This document shows, piece after piece, positions 36,525-44,927 of a stretch of 48,999 nucleotides of DNA. The notes under the pieces are model-generated. The model made no database searches and was not told the origin of the DNA. It worked only from the letters and a program-made list of their open reading frames with translations. A program made the position numbers and the translations under genes. Each line of letters begins with the position of its first letter. Within the stretch, counting starts at the first letter, position 1. The DNA comes from Gammaproteobacteria bacterium (GTDB taxonomy: Bacteria > Pseudomonadota > Gammaproteobacteria > SZUA-229): contig WFOC01000111.1 in NCBI GenBank assembly GCA_015488295.1, positions 1 to 48,999 of the forward strand. Reading direction: 5' to 3'.

Positions 36525-37556
36525 TTATTTGCTCAGCTTTCTCTGTTGTAAGCGCCAGCTCTGGTAATCTTCAGAGTTTGTGTAACCTTTTTGATTGACG
36601 TACTCCAGCACGCCCCATAAACGATAAAACTGTGTGACCGAATCGAGGCGAATAATTTCTTCACCGTTCTCGTCAAAGAAGACGATGGTGGGTGCGTAAA
36701 AAATCCCCAGTGATTTTGCCCATTCTTTTGCAGTTATTTTTTTGCCCTGCGGTGTGGTCACCGGCGTGCTGGCCCACATGTTGAGCTGAATAGCGTTCAT
36801 CTTTTTAATTTCCTGAATGCTTTCTTCCCTGGACAGCGGGTCGGTGTGCAGCAGGTCGCAGGTGTGACAGTTTCCCTGCTCAAAAAAAACGGCTGTTGGC
36901 TTGCCGCTTTTCTGTAGCGTGGCGATGTCGTAAGGTGGCTCAAGGAAAAAGTCACGTTCGGTCAGGCCGCCGAGAAGAAAAAATTCACCGGGGTTGGCGC
37001 GTGCAAAGTAGTCAGGAAACTTCTCGCTTTTGTAAAAACCTTCAGTAACGTATTGCAGCGCGGCGCGAAATTTATACGGCGGGTAGTAGCCGCGCAGGCG
37101 GAATACCGGTGTGCCTTCACGGTCATAGAAAATCAATGAGGGTGTGAAGTTTGTTTTGTAATGCACCGACAGTTCACGCTCAGAATATTCCTTGCCGTCG
37201 GTATCGATGATGTCGTCGATGCCCCAGATATCGAAGGCGATGACATCGTAGTGTTCTCTTAAATAGTTCTGTATGTCGGTATCAGCGAGACTGGTCTCGA
37301 AAAACTGTTTGCAGTAAGCGCAGCGCTTCTGGCCGAAATAAGTGATAATGCCGATCTTTCCATCTTTTACTGCCTTGTCCAGATCATCGCCAAGATCACC
37401 CAGTGAAAGCTTGAACCAGTCAGGGTAGGACAGTTCATCTTCCAGCATGGTATCGTCGAACACCAGGTCAGAGTCATTTGAATAGGGCTCTGCCGCGTGA
37501 GCTGTTATTGAAAAGAACAATAACAGTGTAGAAAGTGTGGAGAGAATTTTGTACAT
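36525..37556 (-). CDS. Periplasmic protein with two thioredoxin domains
   Basis: A 343-residue protein with a signal peptide of about 21 residues (SITAHA-A). Two thioredoxin folds follow: the first has Cys79-AY-Cys82 (KRCAYCKQF) and cis-Pro segment NFTPSLIFYD, the second has Cys230-HT-Cys233 (GNCHTCDLL) and APTIVFFD. Both resemble SoxW/thioredoxin-fold reductases. A tandem of two CxxC domains in one exported chain suggests disulfide exchange in the periplasm. It may be coexpressed with the YihY gene and is divergent from the thioredoxin-HEAT gene by 37 bp. Confidence 0.85.
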   Translation of the reverse strand: MYKILSTLSTLLLFFSITAHAAEPYSNDSDLVFDDTMLEDELSYPDWFKLSLGDLGDDLDKAVKDGKIGIITYFGQKRCAYCKQFFETSLADTDIQNYLREHYDVIAFDIWGIDDIIDTDGKEYSERELSVHYKTNFTPSLIFYDREGTPVFRLRGYYPPYKFRAALQYVTEGFYKSEKFPDYFARANPGEFFLLGGLTERDFFLEPPYDIATLQKSGKPTAVFFEQGNCHTCDLLHTDPLSREESIQEIKKMNAIQLNMWASTPVTTPQGKKITAKEWAKSLGIFYAPTIVFFDENGEEIIRLDSVTQFYRLWGVLEYVNQKGYTNSEDYQSWRLQQRKLSK

Positions 37557-37593
37557 TAGGACTCTAGTATTTATTAGTATCTGATTCGATTAT

Positions 37594-38250
37594 ATGACAA
37601 ATGAACGCAAAAATATCACCCCTCCGACAGTTTTAATGTTGATGGGTTCGCAATGCAGTTATTGTGGGCCGATGATGCAAATACTGAGCGAGTTAATGAA
37701 GGCTGGCAAGATGGCAGAATTGCGCATAGTCAATATCGAAAACGCCCCGCAGCTGGCATCGGAGCTAGGTGTGAGGAGCGTACCGTGGTTGCAGATCGGG
37801 CCTTTTGAGCTGACCGGCTCGCGCACAAAACAGGAGCTGACATTATGGCTGGAACGTGCTTCAAGCTTTGACGGGGTAACCGACTATCTCGAAGAAGTGC
37901 TGGCGGAAGGCAATATAAATTATGCGCGCAAGCTGATCGAGCGTTACCCGCAGGCGCTGGAAAACGTTATTGACCTGATGGCGAACCCGGAAGCAAAAAT
38001 AAATGTGCGCCTCGGAATCGGTGTGATTATTGAAGAAATGGCCGAAACCGAGCCGTTCAAAAAGGTGATTCCGCGCCTGATCGAATACCTTTCTGATGAG
38101 GACGCACGCATTCGCGGTGATGCTTGTCACTATTTGTCACTGACCAGAGATCCATCGTATATCCCGTACATCGAAAAACTGCTATCGGATGAAAGTGAAG
38201 AAGTTCGGGAAATTGCGCAGGATAGCCTGGATGAACTGGCGGAAAAGTAA
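37594..38250 (+). CDS. Thioredoxin-fold protein fused to HEAT-like repeats
   Basis: A 218-residue cytoplasmic protein without signal. Residues about 8-90 form a thioredoxin fold with Cys21-SY-Cys24 and the cis-Pro segment RSVPWLQIG. From about residue 95 to the end are helical pairs such as ARIRGDACHYLSLTRDPSYIPYIEKLLSDES then EEVREIAQDSLDELAEK, which look like HEAT repeats. This is a redox domain with a likely protein-binding scaffold. Divergent from the periplasmic double-thioredoxin gene. Partner proteins are unknown. Confidence 0.82.
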   Translation: MTNERKNITPPTVLMLMGSQCSYCGPMMQILSELMKAGKMAELRIVNIENAPQLASELGVRSVPWLQIGPFELTGSRTKQELTLWLERASSFDGVTDYLEEVLAEGNINYARKLIERYPQALENVIDLMANPEAKINVRLGIGVIIEEMAETEPFKKVIPRLIEYLSDEDARIRGDACHYLSLTRDPSYIPYIEKLLSDESEEVREIAQDSLDELAEK

Positions 38251-38280
38251 GGCTTGCTCCGGCGCTGAAAAGGCCGGACT

Positions 38281-39297
38281 GTGACATCAGGTCGTGCGCT
38301 GAAAGTCAGCATTCTGATGCCGGTGTTTAATGCGCAGGCTACCTTGCGTGAATGTCTCGACAGTATTTTTCAGCAATCACTTCAGAATTTTGAAATCATC
38401 GCGGTCGATGATTTTTCCAGCGATGACTCAGTCAGCCTCATGCAGTCGTATGATGATCCGCGTATCCGTATCATCAAAAATAAAAACAAAGGTATTGTGC
38501 CGGCACTGAATACCGGGCTGCTGCATTGTCGTTCGGATTATGTTGCGCGCATGGATGCCGATGATGTGATGCATCCGCAGCGCCTGCAGAAACAATATGA
38601 GGTTTTGCAGCAAGATGATGGCATCACCCTGTGTGCCACACAGGCAAAAAAATTTCCTGAAGAAATTATCCGGGCAGGTTATATCGAATACATGCGCTGG
38701 CAAAATGCCTGCCTGAGCATGCAGGACATAAAAAACCAGATCTACATCGAATCCCCGTTTGCGCATCCTTCGGTGATGTTTCGCAAACAACGAATTATAG
38801 CCGCCGGTGCCTACAGAGATGGTGAGTTTGCCGAAGATTATGAACTGTGGCTGCGCCTGTTTCATGACGAACACAAAATGATGAAGCTGGATGAAGTGCT
38901 GCTGGACTGGCGTGAATCGGATGGTCGTCTGTCGAGAACATCCAGCCGTTACTCAGATGTCGCTTTCGAAAAACTTCGCGCATATTACCTGGCAAAAGAT
39001 GCACGCTTACAGGGCAGAGAGATTGTGTTCTGGGGTGCGGGCAGAAAAACCCGGCAGCGTGCGCAGCACCTGATCGATAATGGCATTACACCATCAGCGT
39101 GGATAGATATCGATGCCAATAAAATCGGCAACGTTTATCAGCAGGCAAAAACACACGCGCCAGAGTGGCTATGCCAGTGCAACACAAAACCTTTCGTATT
39201 GAATTATGTACGTAACCACGGCGCGCGCGAATATTGCCGCGCCCACCTTGATGCGGCGGGTTATGTGATGGGGGAGGATTATCTGGATGTGGCTTAG
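38281..39297 (+). CDS. Glycosyltransferase family 2
   Basis: A 338-residue GT-A glycosyltransferase with VSILMPVFNAQATL at the N-terminus, AVDDFSSDDS, the metal-binding DxD in ARMDADDV, and EDYELWLRL. A C-terminal segment from about 240 reads REIVFWGAGRKTRQRAQHLI, resembling a Rossmann-type nucleotide site appended to some GT2 enzymes. The start is GTG at 38281. No other polysaccharide genes are nearby, so the acceptor is unknown. It follows the thioredoxin-HEAT gene by 30 bp. Confidence 0.88.
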   Translation: MTSGRALKVSILMPVFNAQATLRECLDSIFQQSLQNFEIIAVDDFSSDDSVSLMQSYDDPRIRIIKNKNKGIVPALNTGLLHCRSDYVARMDADDVMHPQRLQKQYEVLQQDDGITLCATQAKKFPEEIIRAGYIEYMRWQNACLSMQDIKNQIYIESPFAHPSVMFRKQRIIAAGAYRDGEFAEDYELWLRLFHDEHKMMKLDEVLLDWRESDGRLSRTSSRYSDVAFEKLRAYYLAKDARLQGREIVFWGAGRKTRQRAQHLIDNGITPSAWIDIDANKIGNVYQQAKTHAPEWLCQCNTKPFVLNYVRNHGAREYCRAHLDAAGYVMGEDYLDVA

Positions 39298-39408
39298 GTT
39301 ATTTGAAACTTGCTTATAATAGCTGTCAGCATTTGTTCTGCCAGCAAGGGTCGGAGAGATTTAAGTTTAACCAATTTGGGGATCTTCTATGGGTGGCAGG
39401 TTTTACAG

Positions 39409-39651
39409 TTATTCCAGCCACTCAACAAGATAATAAATATACTGCCCTTCCGAAGACTTCGATGGCCCGCTGACACGTGCGGCAAAGTATTTGTTGTCCG
39501 GGTCGGCGTTGTCCAGTGCATCGGCGGCGCAGGATTTAATCTCGACGCAGTTGGCAGAAAAACGGTTGCGGCTGCGTTTGGGTACGTAGATTACAGCGTA
39601 TTCCAGATTCGAGGTGCTGGACTCGGGGTCGGGTGGTACCATTCCACGCAT
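39409..39651 (-). CDS. Small hypothetical protein downstream of the UPF0114 gene
   Basis: An 80-residue protein from ATG 39651, preceded by AAAGG about 7 bases upstream, 10 bp after the UPF0114 stop. The frame is open further upstream to 39714 but that would overlap the UPF0114 gene. Its core reads EYAVIYVPKRSRNRFSANCV then KYFAARVSGPSKSSEGQYI and it ends YYLVEWLE, a strand-rich composition unlike a shadow frame. No family recognised. The opposite-strand frame (39310-39675) looks random. Confidence 0.65.
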   Translation of the reverse strand: MRGMVPPDPESSTSNLEYAVIYVPKRSRNRFSANCVEIKSCAADALDNADPDNKYFAARVSGPSKSSEGQYIYYLVEWLE

Positions 39652-39661
39652 GACCGGGCCT

Positions 39662-40150
39662 TTAGTGTTTGTTGATGCTGTCGACGTAGGCCATGCCGAT
39701 GGCGGAGAGAACAAAGGTCATGTGGATGATGACGTACCACATCAGTTTATCGTTATCGACCGATTGCGCGTTCATGAAAATTTTCAGCAGGTGAATCGAT
39801 GAAATGGCGACGATAGACGCGGCTACTTTCTGTTTCAGCGAACCGGCATCCATCTTGCCCAGCCAGTGCAGCTTTTCAGTGTTTTTATCCAGATCGATGT
39901 TGGAAACAAAGTTCTCGTAGCCGCTGAGCATTACCATTACGATCAGGCCGCCGACCAGTGACAGGTCGATCAGGCTTAAGATCACTAGTACCAGGTTGGC
40001 TTCCGTCATGGAAAAAATCAGTGGCATGATGTGGAAAACTTCCTGGAAGAACTTGATGCCCAGGATTAACAGGCCGGCGCTGAGGCCCAGGTAAATCGGT
40101 GCTAACAACCAGCGACTGGCGTAAAGAAATTTTTCTGCAAAGGCTTCCAT
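39662..40150 (-). CDS. UPF0114 (YqhA-like) membrane protein
   Basis: A 162-residue inner-membrane protein with about four helices. The start [20 protein letters not shown], the loop [11 protein letters not shown] and [19 protein letters not shown] are characteristic of the TIGR00645/UPF0114 family. Function is unknown. It lies in the same orientation as the small hypothetical, probably cotranscribed. Confidence 0.93.
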   Translation of the reverse strand: MEAFAEKFLYASRWLLAPIYLGLSAGLLILGIKFFQEVFHIMPLIFSMTEANLVLVILSLIDLSLVGGLIVMVMLSGYENFVSNIDLDKNTEKLHWLGKMDAGSLKQKVAASIVAISSIHLLKIFMNAQSVDNDKLMWYVIIHMTFVLSAIGMAYVDSINKH

Positions 40151-40197
40151 AGTATTTTGTATCTCGTGTAAAAGGTTGCGGCGAATTATAAGGCTTT

Positions 40198-40878
40198 TCA
40201 GGATTCGTTCAATAACTGTCGAACATCGGCTTCCAGCGTAGTGACAGCGCCAAACAGTGTTTTTCGCAGTATACCTTTTTTATCGATCAGAATACTCGAA
40301 GGTGTGCCCTGTAGCTGGTACATTTCAAAAGTAAGGGCGTGGTAGCGCCTGTTATTAAGATGTGCCTCGGCCTGCTGGTAGATGGATTGCTTTCGTCCGT
40401 CCTCCCAGTCGCGTTGATGAAAATCCGGTATTTGTCCAAGGATGAATTGCTCGACGGTTTCATCATCGGCGGTGTTTTCATTTTTAACCAGCTTGTCCAT
40501 GGCAACGCTGAACGGGATGGTATAGGGCAGCATGGCTTTACCGGAGGTCTCTTCCAGAAAACCGGCCTTGCCCAGCTGCGACAATGGATCGCCGATCAGC
40601 TCGCCGTGTTGCAGCAGGCGTTGCAGGTTTTCCAGTGTGTTCTGCTCGAAATGTTCAAATGCGGTGGCGATGGCAAAAACCTTAAGCCCCTGCGTTGCAT
40701 ATTTTTCGTGCAGACGTATCACCTCAGGCAGTGCATGAACGAAACAGCCGGGGCAATTAACCTGTATCATCTCGATCAGGATAACCTGTCCGGCCAGTTC
40801 AGAAAGCGCCGGTTCAGCGCCCTGCACCCAGCATTCAATTTCCGGTTGCGGCGCGGGTTTGTTTATTATGGCGACCAT
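40198..40878 (-). CDS. TlpA/redoxin-like thioredoxin-fold protein
   Basis: A 226-residue thioredoxin-fold protein starting at ATG 40878 ([17 protein letters not shown]). A CxxC appears as VNCPGCFVH at about residue 43-46, with LIEMIQ before it, similar to peroxiredoxin/TlpA proteins. A C-terminal [13 protein letters not shown] carries the cis-Pro and beta-strand. The frame is open to 40953, but that start would overlap srkA and adds an unrelated hydrophobic stretch. No clear export signal in the short form. Only 17 bp separate its start from divergent srkA. Confidence 0.8.
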   Translation of the reverse strand: MVAIINKPAPQPEIECWVQGAEPALSELAGQVILIEMIQVNCPGCFVHALPEVIRLHEKYATQGLKVFAIATAFEHFEQNTLENLQRLLQHGELIGDPLSQLGKAGFLEETSGKAMLPYTIPFSVAMDKLVKNENTADDETVEQFILGQIPDFHQRDWEDGRKQSIYQQAEAHLNNRRYHALTFEMYQLQGTPSSILIDKKGILRKTLFGAVTTLEADVRQLLNES

Positions 40879-40895
40879 GAATACAATCTTAAACC

Positions 40896-41900
40896 ATGCA
40901 AGAAGAAGCTTTAAGCGAAAATAATTTAAAACAGGATTATGCTGATCTAACACCCGAAACCATACTGGATGCGGTGGAGTCTGCCGGTTATGAAACCAGT
41001 GGTCGTCTGCTGGCGCTCAACAGTTATGAGAACCGGGTGTATCGCTGTGAACTGGAAGCCGGCGGTGCGGTTATCACCAAGTTTTACCGACCCGGTCGCT
41101 GGAGCGATGCCGCTATCGACGAAGAACACCAGTTTGCGCTGGAGTTGCTGGAAGCAGAGATTCCCGTGGTCGCGCCGATTATTATCGATGGTGCTTCCCT
41201 GCTCAAACATCAGGGCTACCGTTTTTCGGTGTACCCGCTGCGCGGTGGTCGCTGGCCGGATCTGGAAACGCGTGATGACCTGAACTGGATGGGGCGCTTC
41301 ATCGCGCGTATTCACAATGTCGGGCGCACGGCATCGTTTGAGCATCGTCACCAGATCGAGATAAAAAGAATGGGTGAAGACTCCTCGGCGTTTTTGCAGG
41401 CGCAGGGTTTTATCCCTGACTATTTGCAGGAAGCCTACCGAACCCTGGTCGCCGACCTGCTGAAAGAAATTCAGGCGGCTTTTGACCGTTGCGGCAATTA
41501 TCAGCAGATACGCCTGCACGGTGACTGCCATCGCAGCAATGTTCTGTGGACAGAAGACGGCCCGCATTTTGTCGACCTGGATGACTGCTGCAACGGCCCG
41601 GCAATTCAGGATTTGTGGATGTTGTTATCGGGCGAACGCCAGGAAATGACCGAACAAATGTGTGACCTGCTGGAAGGCTATGAAGAGTTTGCCGAGCTGG
41701 ATCTGAAAGAGTTGCATCTGATCGAAGCCTTGCGAAGCCTGCGCATGATGCATTACGCCGCGTGGCTGGCAAAACGCTGGAACGATCCGGCCTTTCCGCT
41801 GGCGTTCCCCTGGTTTAATACCACGCAGTACTGGGAGCAGCACGTGCTGGAATTGCGTGAGCAGTTATCGCGCTTGCACGAGCCGGTGCTGGTTGTTTAA
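40896..41900 (+). CDS. srkA: Stress response serine/threonine kinase SrkA (YihE)
   Basis: A 334-residue aminoglycoside-phosphotransferase-like kinase. The ATP-site strand with Lys is AVITKFYRPGRW, the catalytic loop is LHGDCHRSNVLW, and the metal-binding segment is FVDLDDCCNG. E. coli SrkA (RdoA) is about 328 residues and protects against stress-induced death. It starts 17 bp from the divergent TlpA-like gene, an unusually tight spacing; its promoter must lie partly inside that gene. Confidence 0.93.
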   Translation: MQEEALSENNLKQDYADLTPETILDAVESAGYETSGRLLALNSYENRVYRCELEAGGAVITKFYRPGRWSDAAIDEEHQFALELLEAEIPVVAPIIIDGASLLKHQGYRFSVYPLRGGRWPDLETRDDLNWMGRFIARIHNVGRTASFEHRHQIEIKRMGEDSSAFLQAQGFIPDYLQEAYRTLVADLLKEIQAAFDRCGNYQQIRLHGDCHRSNVLWTEDGPHFVDLDDCCNGPAIQDLWMLLSGERQEMTEQMCDLLEGYEEFAELDLKELHLIEALRSLRMMHYAAWLAKRWNDPAFPLAFPWFNTTQYWEQHVLELREQLSRLHEPVLVV

Positions 41901-41917
41901 AGGTCAAAAACTATTGT

Positions 41918-42004
41918 CCACAGATAAACGCAGATGAACACAGATAAGCGCCCATTGTTTTTCGTCGTAGACGAAAAATAAAAAACATCTGTGTTTATCT
42001 GTGG
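41918..42004. repeat. Nested inverted repeat after srkA
   Basis: Outer arms at 41918-41936 and 41986-42004 pair in 18 of 19 positions (CCACAGATAAACGCAGATG and CATCTGTGTTTATCTGTGG). An inner perfect 9-bp stem TTTTTCGTC/GACGAAAAA lies at 41958-41978. The outer motif also appears as a shifted direct copy at 41938 (ACACAGATAAGCG). Such hairpins are common in gammaproteobacterial gaps and may be a mobile palindromic element. No protein is encoded. Confidence 0.8.
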
Positions 42005-42057
42005 AAAAATTTATTTTTTGTTAGTATGGGTTATCAAATTTTTATCAGGTTAAAACT

Positions 42058-42672
42058 ATGAAAATAGGCATCATCAGCGGCAGTCACCGCAACCCTTCAC
42101 AAAGCGAAAAAGTGGCGCGTTATCTGGAAAAAACACTGAACAGTGGTTTCGAAAACATCGAGCCATGGGTTTTTTCTCTGGCCGATAATCCACTGCCGTT
42201 GTGGGATCAGACCTTGTGGGAAGACAATGACGAATGGAATCAGCGCCTTGCGCCTATTAAAAAACAACTGAGCGAGAGCGATGGTTTTATTATTATTTCA
42301 CCGGAATGGCACGGTCAGGTGCCGGCGGGATTAAAAAACTTTTTCCTGATGTTCAATCGTTTTGAGCTGGGCCATAAACCGGCGCTGATTGTAACCGTGT
42401 CGTCGGCTGATGGTGGTGCGTATCCGGTCGCCGAGCTGCGCATGAGCAGTTATAAAAACAACCGCCTGTGTTATATCCCGGAGCAGCTGGTATTGCGCAA
42501 CGTCGAAAAAATTCTGAATGAAGATACGGCGGATAACGATGCCGAGGCAGATGCGTATTTCAGAGAACGCATCTCCTGGACGCTGGGCATTTTGTCGGGT
42601 TACGCGGCGGCGTTAAAAAACATGCGCGAGTCCACCGAAATCCACCACGATAAATTCGGCAACGGTATGTAG
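42058..42672 (+). CDS. NADPH-dependent FMN reductase family protein
   Basis: A 204-residue flavodoxin-like reductase. The N-terminal phosphate loop is IGIISGSHRNPSQSEKVAR, the aromatic flavin-binding loop is SPEWHGQVPAGLKNFF, and VTVSSADGGAYP is a further family block. Likely reduces flavin or quinones in the cytoplasm. The C-terminal 60 residues (from about 140) are an unusual helical extension ending KFGNGM. The gene follows the inverted repeat by 53 bp. Confidence 0.88.
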   Translation: MKIGIISGSHRNPSQSEKVARYLEKTLNSGFENIEPWVFSLADNPLPLWDQTLWEDNDEWNQRLAPIKKQLSESDGFIIISPEWHGQVPAGLKNFFLMFNRFELGHKPALIVTVSSADGGAYPVAELRMSSYKNNRLCYIPEQLVLRNVEKILNEDTADNDAEADAYFRERISWTLGILSGYAAALKNMRESTEIHHDKFGNGM

Positions 42673-42837
42673 AGAAAAGGCCATTTTTAGTTTTAAATTT
42701 AAAACTCACAATTCACCTGGATAGTCTGTGTGGTGCCGGCCATGTTTTCTCGCAGAACAATGTGCGCGCCGGGTAGCTACCCGTTGTTTGGGGCAAAAAC
42801 GGCACCGACCGATGCCCTCTTTTGGACGATGCTTTAA
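42673..42837. other. Intergenic region with short palindromes
   Basis: It holds a perfect 18-bp palindrome AGTTTTAAATTTAAAACT at 42689-42706 and CGGGTAGCTACCCG at 42770-42783, with complementary GGTGCCG/CGGCACC segments flanking the latter. Could be a folded RNA or terminator for the convergent genes. No T-run follows, so I do not call a terminator. Confidence 0.4.
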
Positions 42838-43818
42838 TCAGATGAGCGAATGCTGGGTTTCGATATATTCGATGGTCTCGGTGACTTTGTCCCGGGTTTC
42901 TGGCTGGTTCGAACGGCGCATCATGGCTTCGACCCGCGCGCTATTGATGGCCTGCTGGTCAATAACTCTGGGGTAGAGTGGATACATTTTGTCGACCAGC
43001 AGGGCATGTTGCCTGGCAGATTGTTCCAGCGTCTCACGCTGGGCATCTCTTAAAAAATCCAGCACCAGCAAATAGGGAGACAGCCAGCTGATGAAGGCAT
43101 TAATCAGTGTTGCATCGGACGGGTTCTGCCATTGCTGCTGCACCAGCATTTTGGGAAACAGTCTGGCAGATAATTCCCGGCCGGCAAGCTTGTTTTCCAG
43201 ATTGATGCCGCCCAGACCTTTTCCATAATCAAAACGGTCGCGGTAAAACCACTGTGCAGAAGGGTGCGCACCGGCGCGCTGATTGATGAGCTGGTTAAGC
43301 AGCTCGCCGGTCGAGTTTAGGCGTTTGTCGGCGACTGAAAAGTCTTTCAGGAATTCCTGCTTGCAGCGCAGACCGGCTTCCCAGTTCAGGCTTTCAGGAA
43401 TACCAATCTCGGCCTGTTTGCAGACGCTGTTGAGTAATGCCAGAGGTTCTCTGGTTTTTTCATCGAGTAGCCAGAGCTCGTATTTGTCTTCAAAAGCAAA
43501 GGGGCACTGGCTGGCATGCTGTTTTACCGCATCGAGCAATACGTGGCCGATGGCCTGGATCTCGTTGTAATGATAGGAGTCGATCAGTGGTGAAGGCTTC
43601 AGCCCTGATTTCCTGTCCCAGTCGCCGAAGCGAATATCCGGCATGTCGATTTCAAAAAACTCTTCCGGGTCATCGGTGGGGCAGTCGAAGGTATCGTGAA
43701 TGTACAGTGTCCAGTGGTGGCCGTCGATGGTGACCGCATCTGCGCCGCCGATGGAGATGATGTTCATCACGCCGCGAAACGGGTTGAGAATTCTCTGGCT
43801 GTAACAACGGATCGTCAT
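42838..43818 (-). CDS. Hypothetical protein
   Basis: A 326-residue soluble protein I do not recognise. Residues 1-60 form strands around NIISIGGADAVTIDGHHWTLYIHD, followed by a charged mid-part and helices with LLDAVKQHASQCPFAFEDKYELWLLDE, and a C-terminal helical segment ending EYIETQHSLI. No signal or membrane segment. An alternative start at ATG 43767 (MNIISIGGADA) is plausible because the preceding residues look less structured. Divergent from slyD. Confidence 0.72.
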   Translation of the reverse strand: MTIRCYSQRILNPFRGVMNIISIGGADAVTIDGHHWTLYIHDTFDCPTDDPEEFFEIDMPDIRFGDWDRKSGLKPSPLIDSYHYNEIQAIGHVLLDAVKQHASQCPFAFEDKYELWLLDEKTREPLALLNSVCKQAEIGIPESLNWEAGLRCKQEFLKDFSVADKRLNSTGELLNQLINQRAGAHPSAQWFYRDRFDYGKGLGGINLENKLAGRELSARLFPKMLVQQQWQNPSDATLINAFISWLSPYLLVLDFLRDAQRETLEQSARQHALLVDKMYPLYPRVIDQQAINSARVEAMMRRSNQPETRDKVTETIEYIETQHSLI

Positions 43819-44030
43819 AATTGAAATCTAGCTGAAATCCGCTGGTTTTCACTGGTTTCTGGCATAAATTAATCGATGTGTTTTTGTTTTTCAGCTTGCG
43901 GCTGTGCAAGTGGTCACGGTGTTTTCCTGTGTGTATTCTGGCTGGCAATTCTGGGGGCTGTCGCAACTGTTTAAAATGTTACGTTCCTGTTAAAATTAGC
44001 GCCCTTTTTAAACCAGCCTGGACATGAAAT

Positions 44031-44543
44031 ATGCAAATCGAAGAAAACTCTGTTGTAACTCTTCATTACACACTGAAAGATGATGATGGCAGAATTATTG
44101 ACTATTCAAATGACGGTACTTTTTTATATCTGCATGGCGCGATGAATATTATTCCAGGGCTGGAAAACGCGTTGACAGGTAAATCTGCTGGCGATGAATT
44201 AACGGTCAAGGTTTCACCGGCAGACGGTTATGGCGAGAAAGAAGCCAGCCGTATTCAGGAAGTGCCCAAAGACATGTTTGATAAATCTGAAGAAATCAAG
44301 GTTGGTGCGCAGTTTCACGCGCAGAGCCCGGATGGCACAGATATTGTTGTTACCGTAACTGAAGTGAAAGATGATGTTGTTGTCATCGACGGTAATCATG
44401 CACTTGCTGGCATGGAATTAAATTTTGATGTGAAAGTCATCAAGGTGCGCGCCGCTACAGCAGAAGAAATCGAACACGGTCACGTTCACGGCCCGGATGG
44501 TCATGGGCTCGAACAAGAAAAAGAGCAAAAACAGGAACATTAA
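44031..44543 (+). CDS. slyD: FKBP-type peptidyl-prolyl isomerase SlyD
   Basis: A 170-residue prolyl isomerase and chaperone. The FKBP domain contains VTLHYTLKDDDGRIID and PGLENALTGKSAGD, split by an insert-in-flap domain with DGYGEKEASRIQEVPKDMF. The C-terminal tail (HGHVHGPDGHG) holds several His that could bind nickel, though shorter than the E. coli tail. The upstream 212 bp should hold the promoter; TTAAAATTAGCG about 43990-44000 is a weak -10 candidate. Confidence 0.94.
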   Translation: MQIEENSVVTLHYTLKDDDGRIIDYSNDGTFLYLHGAMNIIPGLENALTGKSAGDELTVKVSPADGYGEKEASRIQEVPKDMFDKSEEIKVGAQFHAQSPDGTDIVVTVTEVKDDVVVIDGNHALAGMELNFDVKVIKVRAATAEEIEHGHVHGPDGHGLEQEKEQKQEH

Positions 44544-44579
44544 AGGTGTTTTATAGAACGATTTTGTGAGCAAAGTATA

Positions 44580-44903
44580 ATGTTATCCGAAGAGCAATTG
44601 CATAAACTGTTTTATAAAAAAAAATCCGGTATTCATGGCGACGGTTTATTTGCCCGTAAAAAAATCAAAGAAGGGGATTACATGGGTGAGTATGACGGGC
44701 CGGTGGTTAATGATAACGGCTCGCATGTTTTGTGGGTGGAAAAGTATGACGATATCTGGGTTGGGCGTGATGGAAAAAACCTGCTGCGATATTTAAACCA
44801 CAGCACCGATCCGCAGGCTGAATTTGTCGGCTTTGAATTATACGCGCTGCGTGATATTCAGCCCGATGAAGAAATCACCATTGATTACGGGGAAGAACCT
44901 TAA
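44580..44903 (+). CDS. Small SET-domain protein
   Basis: A 107-residue protein made almost only of a SET domain: GIHGDGLFARKKIKEGDYMGEY, LRYLNHSTDPQAEF (NHS motif) and ITIDYGEEP with the conserved Tyr near the C-terminus. SET domains methylate lysine in proteins using SAM. The protein is too short for pre-SET or post-SET zinc clusters. Bacterial SET proteins are of uncertain substrate. It starts 37 bp after slyD and may be cotranscribed with it. Confidence 0.87.
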   Translation: MLSEEQLHKLFYKKKSGIHGDGLFARKKIKEGDYMGEYDGPVVNDNGSHVLWVEKYDDIWVGRDGKNLLRYLNHSTDPQAEFVGFELYALRDIQPDEEITIDYGEEP

Positions 44904-44927
44904 TCCCGCTATTCGTTTCTGATGTTT

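Noticed and set aside
39310-39675. 121-residue plus-strand frame after the glycosyltransferase
   Set aside because: It mirrors the minus-strand 80-residue gene and UPF0114 end; composition looks random. The nearby TATAAT at 39315-39320 lacks a -35 and leads to no gene.
40879-40953. N-terminal extension of the TlpA-like protein as a signal anchor
   Set aside because: It would overlap srkA; the short start [12 protein letters not shown] fits redoxin proteins better. Not fully excluded.
42728-42976. 82-residue plus-strand frame in the gap and 3' end of the hypothetical gene
   Set aside because: Cys- and Arg-rich random composition, overlaps the supported minus-strand gene.
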